DNA from: Collimonas fungivorans Ter331 | GTDB taxonomy: Bacteria; Pseudomonadota; Gammaproteobacteria; Burkholderiales; Burkholderiaceae_D | DNA: 64,000 nt | Reading direction: 5' to 3' | Assembly (NCBI RefSeq): GCF_000221045.1 | Contig: NC_015856.1 | Coordinates: forward strand, 4,422,542 to 4,486,541 | In this document: in pieces, positions 58,428 to 64,000 of the stretch | Layout: each line of letters starts with the position of its first letter | Position numbering within the stretch: the stretch's first letter is position 1 | The notes under the pieces: model-generated | Database searches by the model: none | Seen by the model: the letters and a program-made list of their open reading frames with translations, nothing else | Told to the model about the DNA's origin: nothing | Program-made: the position numbers and the translations under genes

Positions 58428-58459
58428 ACTGCCGTATAGGTTGAATTCCTGGCGTGTTC

Positions 58460-58490
58460 AAAAAGGGGGAGCTCTGCTCCCCCTTTTTTA
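58460..58490 (+). terminator. Intrinsic terminator of ggt
   Basis: GGGGGAGC-TCT-GCTCCCCC (58465-58483) flanked by A5 and followed by six T. Confidence 0.95.
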
Positions 58491-58512
58491 TTTCAATAAA
58501 AGAAAAGCAAGA

Positions 58513-58629
58513 CGCCTCTGCCAGCCGTAGCGAGCGGGACAAGGTTGGGGTTGAGAAGCGCAGCTGTACGAAAGTACAGTGAGCATCGCAAACCCCAAGA
58601 TTGCCCCGCGCAGTAGGCTGGCAGAGGCG
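58513..58629. repeat. Long nested hairpin element with GAAA tetraloop
   Basis: 117 bases fold back on themselves: CGCCTCTGCCAGCC (58513-58526) with GGCTGGCAGAGGCG (58616-58629); an inner TTGGGGTT with AACCCCAA; and the tip GCTGTAC-GAAA-GTACAGT (58564-58579). The whole is mostly paired with small internal loops. Such elements ('AGCGCAGCTGTAC..GTACAGTGAGC') look like dispersed intergenic repeats of this bacterial family. There is no reading frame. Confidence 0.75.
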
Positions 58630-58735
58630 GCGTTGGGATCATGAGAAAAACGCATTGATGCATCAGTATTAATCGTTTTATCCAGCTTCAAATCAAATTT
58701 ACACTGCGCCTATCCTCCCCCGATAGAGAGCGCGC

Positions 58736-59773
58736 ATGTCCTCCACCAACCTGCAATATATGCTGACGTCGCTGCTGGGCGCCGAGCATGCCAATCAACT
58801 ATCCGATCTGCTGCAGATCCCGGCCAGCACCCTGCGGCCGCGCGCCGATACGGTTTCCCGCATCGAAATCGCACAGGCGCTGAACATGCTGCTGTTCGAG
58901 AAACTGCTGAAAGCCGTCCCACAAGGAAATGACTATGTGCAGGACTCGGTGCGCGCCGGCAACAAGATCCGCTTCGACCATGGCGCTTTGCGCACCGTGC
59001 TGGGCATCAGCACCGGCACCCTGCCGGCCGGCGAGGCTGCCTTCACCCGTATCCTCCGGCCGCTGGGCTACCACGTGAACGGCGTCTATCCTTTGCAGCG
59101 GATCAGCATGACCGGCCGCGCCTACGCGCATGAAGACGACGCCGAGGAAATCGCCCAATTCTTCCTGAGCGAACTGCACCCGCATCATTTCTCCAGCGAA
59201 TTCCAGGCCACCGTCAACAAGGTCTTGTCGACCTCGCAAGATCCTGTCGATGCGCACTCGGCGCAGCTCCTGCAACAGCTCGGCAACGACAAGAGCTTGC
59301 CGCTGGCCGATGCGCTGGCCTTGCTGCCGGTGCTGGTGGCCTGCTTCGACCGCCAGCATGCCCTGCCCAGCATCGCCGAATACCAGGTCTTGCTGGCTGA
59401 ATCGGCCGAAATGGCCTGGATTTCGACCGAGGGCAACGCCTTCAACCACGCCACCGACCGCGTCGCCAATGTGGAACAGGTAGCCGACGCGCAACGCGCA
59501 CTGGGCCGCGCCATCAAGGAAAAGATCGAAGTGTCGCGCAACGGCCGGGTGCGGCAGACCGCTTTCCGCGCCAGCACCGTGACGCGCCCGATGCGCGACG
59601 ACAACGGCGTCATGGTCGAGATGAAGGTGCCGGGCTCGTTTTACGAATTCATTTCACGCGACCGCTACCTGGACGAGGAAACCCGGCAAGAAAAGCTGGA
59701 CCTGACTTTTGACAGCGGCAACGCCCAGGGCATCTTCAAAATGACCGCCTCATCCAACGCCGCATCCTGCTGA
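58736..59773 (+). CDS. DUF1338 protein, HglS-like 2-oxoadipate dioxygenase/decarboxylase
   Basis: 345 residues. It carries the DUF1338/HglS iron ligands: His82 in RFDHGALRTV, His238 in NHATDRV and Glu304 in FYEFISRD; Arg86, four residues after His82, corresponds to the substrate-binding Arg of HglS as I recall it. HglS of Pseudomonas turns 2-oxoadipate plus oxygen into D-2-hydroxyglutarate in lysine breakdown. The protein is about 120 residues shorter than HglS, mostly missing the C-terminal part, so a related 2-oxoacid could be the substrate. Neighbours (FAD-linked 2-hydroxyacid dehydrogenase, AmaB-like dehydrogenase) support the lysine route. The next gene starts eight bases after the stop. 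Confidence 0.82.
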   Translation: MSSTNLQYMLTSLLGAEHANQLSDLLQIPASTLRPRADTVSRIEIAQALNMLLFEKLLKAVPQGNDYVQDSVRAGNKIRFDHGALRTVLGISTGTLPAGEAAFTRILRPLGYHVNGVYPLQRISMTGRAYAHEDDAEEIAQFFLSELHPHHFSSEFQATVNKVLSTSQDPVDAHSAQLLQQLGNDKSLPLADALALLPVLVACFDRQHALPSIAEYQVLLAESAEMAWISTEGNAFNHATDRVANVEQVADAQRALGRAIKEKIEVSRNGRVRQTAFRASTVTRPMRDDNGVMVEMKVPGSFYEFISRDRYLDEETRQEKLDLTFDSGNAQGIFKMTASSNAASC

Positions 59774-59781
59774 AGGCAGAC

Positions 59782-61200
59782 ATGGACGATACCAGCCTGA
59801 TCCGGCAACACATCAGCGACCTGCTCGGGCCGCAAGGCTGCCTGCTCGCCCCCGACCAGCGCCAGCCCTACGAAAAGGGCGCGCGCTACGGCGACGGCCG
59901 CAGCCTGTGCATCGCACGCCCGGCCAGCGTCGACGAAGCAGCCGAGCTGATGCGCCTGTGCGCCAGCGAAAAAATCCGCATCATCCCTCAGGGCGCGAAT
60001 ACCGGCCTGGTCGGCGCGTCGTCGCCGGATCGTTCCGGCCTCGACGTGGTGCTCAGCATGGAGCGCATCAAGGGCGTGACAGACATCGATCCGGTCGACC
60101 GCGTGGTGCAAGCCTATGCCGGCACCCGCCTGTCCGACCTGAACCAGGCGCTCAAGCAGCATGAATTGTACTTCCCGATCGACCTGGCGGCCGATCCGTC
60201 GATCGGTGGCATGCTGGCCGCCAATACCGGCGGCGCGCGCCTGATCCGCTACGGCGACGTGCGGCATAACGTGCTGGGACTGGAAGCACTGCTGATCGAT
60301 CCGCCAGGCCAGCGCCTGGACCTCACCAACCGCCTCAGGAAAAACAATACCGGCCCCGACTGGAAACAGAATTTCATCGGCAGCGGCGGCGCCTACGGCA
60401 TCATCACCCAGGCGCTGCTGCAAGTGCATCCGCTGCCGCAGCAATGCGCCACGGCGCTGGTTGTTCCTGCCTCGCTGCAGGCTGCCGCCTTGCTGCTGCG
60501 CGACGCCGAACGCAATTTCTCGGATTTCCTGAGCGCGTTCGAGGGTATCTCGCACAATGCCATGCAAGCCGTATTGCAGCACATCCCTTCGATACAAGCG
60601 CCGTTCGAGCCGCTGCCGCCTTATGTTTTCCTGATCGAACTGAGCAGCGCGCGGCCGCGCAGCGCCGATTTCGACCTGGAAAAGCTGTTCGGCGCCTGGC
60701 TCGAAGCCTGTTTCGGCGACCTGATCCTGGACGCGGTGATCGACAAACCCGAAGTCCTGTGGCGCATCCGCCATGCCATCACCGACAGCGTGCGCCAGGA
60801 AGGCAAGGTAATCGCTTTCGACATCGCCGTGCCGCGCTCGAAACTGGCCCTCTTCCGCGATGAAGCGATCGCGCTGCTGGAGCAGTCTTATGCCGGCGTC
60901 AAGGTATATGACTTCGGCCACTGGGGCGACGGCGGCCTGCATTTCAACCTGGTGCTGCCGCCGCACCTGGCCGACGACTATCCGCCGCAGCGCATCCATG
61001 CCCTGCGCCAGGAAATCTACGACCTGGCGGTCCATAAATATTACGGCAGCTTCAGCGCCGAACATGGGGTCGGACCGTTCAACCAGGAGTTCTATGAACG
61101 CTACACGGCACCTGAATCGCAGGCGCTGGCCGCCAGGGTGCAAACCGTATTCGACCCGGCCGGACTGCTCGGCCTGACGCGTTTCGGTACGGCGCCGTAA
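59782..61200 (+). CDS. FAD-linked 2-hydroxyacid dehydrogenase (D-2-hydroxyglutarate dehydrogenase-like)
   Basis: 472 residues with AAGG before the ATG, eight bases after the HglS-like gene. The PCMH-type FAD domain (about 1-210) shows IIPQGANTGLVGASSP and DLAADPSIGGMLAANTGGAR. The C-terminal domain (about 220-470) shows the zinc/substrate motifs VYDFGHWGDGGLHFNLVLPP and FSAEHGVGPFNQEFYERYTA. This is the GlcD/D2HGDH/Dld group, which oxidises D-2-hydroxyacids with an electron-transfer partner. Next to an HglS-like gene, D-2-hydroxyglutarate to 2-oxoglutarate is the likely reaction. D-lactate or glycolate are alternatives. Confidence 0.87.
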   Translation: MDDTSLIRQHISDLLGPQGCLLAPDQRQPYEKGARYGDGRSLCIARPASVDEAAELMRLCASEKIRIIPQGANTGLVGASSPDRSGLDVVLSMERIKGVTDIDPVDRVVQAYAGTRLSDLNQALKQHELYFPIDLAADPSIGGMLAANTGGARLIRYGDVRHNVLGLEALLIDPPGQRLDLTNRLRKNNTGPDWKQNFIGSGGAYGIITQALLQVHPLPQQCATALVVPASLQAAALLLRDAERNFSDFLSAFEGISHNAMQAVLQHIPSIQAPFEPLPPYVFLIELSSARPRSADFDLEKLFGAWLEACFGDLILDAVIDKPEVLWRIRHAITDSVRQEGKVIAFDIAVPRSKLALFRDEAIALLEQSYAGVKVYDFGHWGDGGLHFNLVLPPHLADDYPPQRIHALRQEIYDLAVHKYYGSFSAEHGVGPFNQEFYERYTAPESQALAARVQTVFDPAGLLGLTRFGTAP

Positions 61201-61334
61201 AGCCCATGCCTGACTCCCCGCGCAGCCAGGCTGGAACCGGCATTGAAGGTAAAGCTGAAAAGCGCCGCCGCGTTTGGTATAGTGCCTGCTCGACAGCAAG
61301 CACGGCAGCACATACCTACTCGGCACCAAGAAAA

Positions 61335-62219
61335 ATGCGCAGATTCATCCCCTCCACCTCCTGCCTGATCGCTTTCGATACGGCAGCGCGCCACCTGTCG
61401 TTCACCAAGGCCGCCAACGAACTGCACATGACCCAGGGCGCAGTCAGCCGCCAGGCCGCCATCCTGGAGGATTACCTTGGAGTCAAACTGTTCGAACGCA
61501 TCAACCGCCGCCTGATACTGACCGCCGCCGGCGCCGAATATGCGGCCCAGGTCGCCGCCATCCTCAAGGAAATCGAGATGGCGACGTTCCAGGTGATGGC
61601 GCACAAGAATTCCGGCGGCGTGCTCAATCTGGCAACATTGCCGACTTTCGGCGTCAAGTGGCTGATTCCGCGCCTGGCCAAATTCACCGCCGCCCATCCC
61701 GATGTGATCCTCAACCTGAGCACCGAAGTGCTGCCTTTCGATTTCAACAGCCGCGCAGTCGATGCGGCAATCCACTTCGGCGAGCCGAACTGGCCCGGCG
61801 CAGTCATGGTGCGGTTGATGGGCGAAGAGGTGCTGCCAGTGTGCAGCCTGGAGCTGGGCCGAAAGATCAAGCGTATCGAAGACTTGCCGGAAATGACGTT
61901 GTTGCAACATACGACCCGGCCGCAAGCCTGGCACGACTGGTTCAGCCATGTCGGCGTGGCCTGCCCGGACGCTTTGTCGGGCCCGCGTTTTGAACAATTG
62001 TCGATGGTGATCCAGGCCGCCGCCGCCGGCCTTGGCGTGGCGCTGATGCCGAAATTCCTGGTGGAAACCGAAATCGCCCTCGGCCAGCTGCACGTGCCCT
62101 TCCCGTTCGCGGTCAAAAGCCCGCAATCCTATTACCTCACCTATCCCGAAAAAAACGCCAGCAAGGCGGCCGTGATCAAATTTCAGGAATGGATACTGGG
62201 CGAATTGACCGAAGCCTGA
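61335..62219 (+). CDS. LysR-family regulator, GcvA-like
   Basis: 294 residues from the ATG at MRRFIPST. The helix-turn-helix is at about 18-37 (RHLSFTKAANELHMTQGAVS, then RQAAILEDYLGVKLFERINR). The effector domain is of the GcvA/TrpI type (FNSRAVDAAIHFGEPNWPGA, QAAAAGLGVALMPKFLVETE). It lies between the dehydrogenase and the ALDH gene on the same strand and probably controls the surrounding catabolic genes. A 24-bp palindrome in front of the ALDH gene is a candidate binding site. The inducer may be a lysine-pathway intermediate. Confidence 0.92.
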   Translation: MRRFIPSTSCLIAFDTAARHLSFTKAANELHMTQGAVSRQAAILEDYLGVKLFERINRRLILTAAGAEYAAQVAAILKEIEMATFQVMAHKNSGGVLNLATLPTFGVKWLIPRLAKFTAAHPDVILNLSTEVLPFDFNSRAVDAAIHFGEPNWPGAVMVRLMGEEVLPVCSLELGRKIKRIEDLPEMTLLQHTTRPQAWHDWFSHVGVACPDALSGPRFEQLSMVIQAAAAGLGVALMPKFLVETEIALGQLHVPFPFAVKSPQSYYLTYPEKNASKAAVIKFQEWILGELTEA

Positions 62220-62270
62220 GGAACGCCCCTGCATGATCAAAGGTAATGATGTTCTGATATTTTTTGATTT

Positions 62271-62294
62271 TAAGGAATGACGATTTATTCCTTA
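62271..62294. promoter_or_regulatory. Operator-like palindrome before the ALDH7 gene
   Basis: TAAGGAAT (62271-62278), 8 bases, ATTCCTTA (62287-62294) form a perfect dyad. It overlaps a possible -10 hexamer TATACT at 62293-62298 and lies about 75 bases before the ATG. It suits a dimeric regulator such as the LysR protein encoded just upstream. Confidence 0.6.
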
Positions 62295-62367
62295 TACTCA
62301 AGCTATAAGCTCGCCCGCAGTATCCGGTTGGCGGCGCTCAGATCAATTCCCGAACAAAGGCTTTCCA

Positions 62368-63888
62368 ATGACGCAAATCTCCACCATCTTCGCTGAACTC
62401 GGCTTCGATTTTTCCGCGCATGCCGGCAACGACCTCCATTCGCGCTCGCCGCGCGACGGCGCCGCGATAGCTTCGCTGCGCGCACACACCGTGGCGGAAG
62501 CCGAAAGCGCCATCAAGAATGCCCAGCAAGCCTACGAAAAATGGCGCGTGGTGCCGGCGCCGGTGCGCGGCGAACTGGTGCGCATCCTGGGCGACGTGCT
62601 GCGCGAGCATCGTGAGCCGCTGGGCAAGCTGGTGACCCTGGAATCCGGCAAGATCCTGTCCGAAGGCATAGGCGAAGTGCAGGAAATGATCGACATCTGC
62701 GATTTCGCGGTCGGCCTGTCGCGCCAGCTGTACGGCCTGACCATCGCTTCCGAGCGCCCTGGCCACCGCATGATGGAAACCTGGCATCCGCTGGGCGTGT
62801 GCGGCGTCATCACTGCCTTCAATTTCCCGGTTGCGGTATGGGCATGGAATGCGGCGCTGGCGCTGGTCTGCGGCAATGCCGTGATCTGGAAACCGTCGGA
62901 AAAGACCCCAGTCGTTGCGCTCGCCGTGCATGCCTTGTTTGAAAAAGCCGCTGCGCGCTTTTCGCAACAGCGTCCGGACCTGCTGCCGGTCAACCTGTGC
63001 CAGGTGTTGCTAGGCCGCGCCGAAATCGGCGCCGCGCTGTCGGCTTCGCCGCTGGTGCCGCTGGTCAGCGCCACCGGCAGCGTGCGCATGGGCCGCAAGG
63101 TCGCCACCACCGTGGCAGAGCGCCTGGGCCGCAGCCTGCTGGAACTGGGCGGCAACAACGGCATGATCGTCACGCCTAGCGCCGACCTCAGCTTGGCCCT
63201 GCGCGCCATCACTTTTTCCGCTGTAGGCACTGCCGGCCAGCGCTGCACCAGCTTGCGCCGCCTGTTTGTCCACAGCAGCATCTATCAGGATGTGGTCAGC
63301 CGCATCGAACGCATCTACGCCAGCGTCAAGGTCGGCGATCCGCTGGCGGCGGATACCCTGGTTGGTCCGCTGGTCGACCAGCACTCCTTCGACGCCATGC
63401 AAACCGCGCTGGCGCAAGCCAAGGCCGAAGGCGGCGTGGTGACCGGCGGCGAACGGGTGCAGGTGGGCGACAGCAGCAATGCGTTCTACGTACGGCCGGC
63501 GCTGGTGCGCATGCCCCGGCAAAGCGACATCGTGCATCACGAAACCTTCGCACCCATCCTGTATGTGCTGTCTTACGATAATTTCGACGATGCGGTGCGC
63601 TTCAACAACGCCGTGCCGCAAGGCTTGTCTTCGGCCATCTTCACCAACGACGTGCGCGAAGCAGAGGCGTTCATGTCGGCCAGCGGCAGCGATTGCGGCC
63701 TGGCCAATGTCAACATCGGCACCAGCGGCGCTGAAATCGGCGGCGCTTTCGGCGGCGAGAAGGAAACCGGCGGCGGCCGCGAATCGGGTTCCGATTCGTG
63801 GAAAACCTATATGCGCCGTGCGACCAACACCATCAACTACAGCCGCACCCTGCCGCTGGCGCAGGGTGTCAAGTTCGATATCGAGTAG
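62368..63888 (+). CDS. amaB: Aldehyde dehydrogenase of the ALDH7 group (alpha-aminoadipic semialdehyde dehydrogenase)
   Basis: 506 residues, AAAGG seven bases before ATG. Catalytic Cys293 in TAGQRCTSLRRLFVH, general base Glu259 in LLELGGNNGMIV, cofactor motifs GVITAFNFPVAVWAWNAALA and NAVIWKPSEKTPVVALAVHA. The ELGGNN and AGQRCTS..R sequences are marks of the ALDH7/antiquitin branch. This enzyme (AmaB/PcD) oxidises aminoadipic semialdehyde, in equilibrium with piperidine-6-carboxylate, to 2-aminoadipate during lysine and pipecolate breakdown. The stop codon TAG lies inside the start of a REP-like repeat. Confidence 0.92.
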   Translation: MTQISTIFAELGFDFSAHAGNDLHSRSPRDGAAIASLRAHTVAEAESAIKNAQQAYEKWRVVPAPVRGELVRILGDVLREHREPLGKLVTLESGKILSEGIGEVQEMIDICDFAVGLSRQLYGLTIASERPGHRMMETWHPLGVCGVITAFNFPVAVWAWNAALALVCGNAVIWKPSEKTPVVALAVHALFEKAAARFSQQRPDLLPVNLCQVLLGRAEIGAALSASPLVPLVSATGSVRMGRKVATTVAERLGRSLLELGGNNGMIVTPSADLSLALRAITFSAVGTAGQRCTSLRRLFVHSSIYQDVVSRIERIYASVKVGDPLAADTLVGPLVDQHSFDAMQTALAQAKAEGGVVTGGERVQVGDSSNAFYVRPALVRMPRQSDIVHHETFAPILYVLSYDNFDDAVRFNNAVPQGLSSAIFTNDVREAEAFMSASGSDCGLANVNIGTSGAEIGGAFGGEKETGGGRESGSDSWKTYMRRATNTINYSRTLPLAQGVKFDIE

Positions 63889-63967
63889 GGTGGGCACCTG
63901 TGCCCACGCGGAACGTCGATCATTCGAGGAGCTAATTCAGCGTGGGCAGAAAATCTGCCCACCCTAC
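63885..63967. repeat. REP-like inverted repeat (GTAGGGTGGGCA type)
   Basis: GTAGGGTGGGCA at 63885-63896 and TGCCCACCCTAC at 63956-63967 are exact complements. Each arm also forms its own small hairpin (GGGCA..TGCCC), and inner arms TGCCCACGC/GCGTGGGCA pair too. The first arm includes the stop codon of the ALDH7 gene. The layout matches REP doublets (REPIN-like) spread by RAYT transposases. Confidence 0.8.
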
Positions 63968-64000
63968 GTTATCTTCAGTAAAGTCGGCGTCCGCTGCTGC

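Noticed and set aside
59665..61329. 554-codon reverse frame opposite the FAD-linked dehydrogenase
   Set aside because: The forward gene has all FAD and substrate motifs; the reverse frame is a shadow.
43184..63967. Complete insertion sequence or transposase linked to the palindromic repeats
   Set aside because: No transposase reading frame was found; the elements are short non-coding palindromes only.

Overview
The window is ordinary chromosome of a GC-rich betaproteobacterium, most likely of the family Oxalobacteraceae (a Collimonas/Herbaspirillum/Janthinobacterium-type genome). That placement is an inference. It rests on the gene order recA-recX-DUF2889-sucC-sucD near pilA, the cluster pgk-pyk-fba-purC-purE-purK-sua5, the tmRNA tag ANDNSYALAA, and the overall codon use. 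No phage, plasmid, CRISPR array, complete insertion sequence or classical defence island was seen. The interest lies in metabolic and envelope operons, small structured repeats and a few clear regulatory sites.

Layout. 1-9.9 kb: the end of a phosphoglycolate phosphatase gene, a giant AsmA/DUF748 envelope protein, a convergent two-component system, and a coupled SPFH-protein/SH3-like pair. 9.9-10.35 kb: tmRNA (ssrA) with its terminator. 10.4-13.5 kb: a palindrome-rich spacer, an orphan amino-acid-type binding protein, a ChrA transporter and an orphan barstar. 13.5-19.1 kb: a reverse-strand operon of LacI regulator, binding protein, two permeases, ATPase and phosphodiesterase. It has start/stop overlaps at four junctions and a 20-bp operator palindrome in front. 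19.2-25.6 kb: a GNAT gene, then a complete rRNA operon on the reverse strand (16S-tRNA-Ile-tRNA-Ala-23S-5S) with two promoters, boxA sites and a terminator. 25.6-31.7 kb: MgtC-like protein, TcdA, hemerythrin/PdxH, cyclopropane fatty acid synthase, MsrA and OmpW. 31.9-39.6 kb: purine and lower-glycolysis genes on the reverse strand. 39.9-45.4 kb: IlvE, a zinc-finger protein, an NTF2-like protein, a YheT-type hydrolase and its partner, an M48 protease and MoaC. 45.4-51.3 kb: two Wzy/PglL-type ligases, a type IV pilin with a sigma-54 promoter, an FHA protein and a PP2C phosphatase. 51.5-56.3 kb: sucD, sucC, DUF2889, recX and recA with a LexA box. 56.7-63.9 kb: gamma-glutamyltransferase, then a forward-strand set that looks like the end of lysine/pipecolate catabolism (DUF1338/HglS-like enzyme, FAD-dependent 2-hydroxyacid dehydrogenase, LysR regulator, ALDH7/AmaB-like dehydrogenase).

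How the parts fit. The last four genes could take 2-aminoadipate semialdehyde through 2-oxoadipate and D-2-hydroxyglutarate to 2-oxoglutarate; the aminotransferase step is not in the window. The pilin and the two ligases look like a pilin glycosylation locus. The LacI operon looks like an importer for an unidentified compound, possibly a phosphoester, which its phosphodiesterase would process. Four non-coding elements look like dispersed or locally evolving repeats: 43184-43244, 53661-53755, 58513-58629 and 63885-63967. The minisatellite at 53661-53755 is notable because a one-base loss inside a repeat unit supplies the stop codon of the DUF2889 gene.
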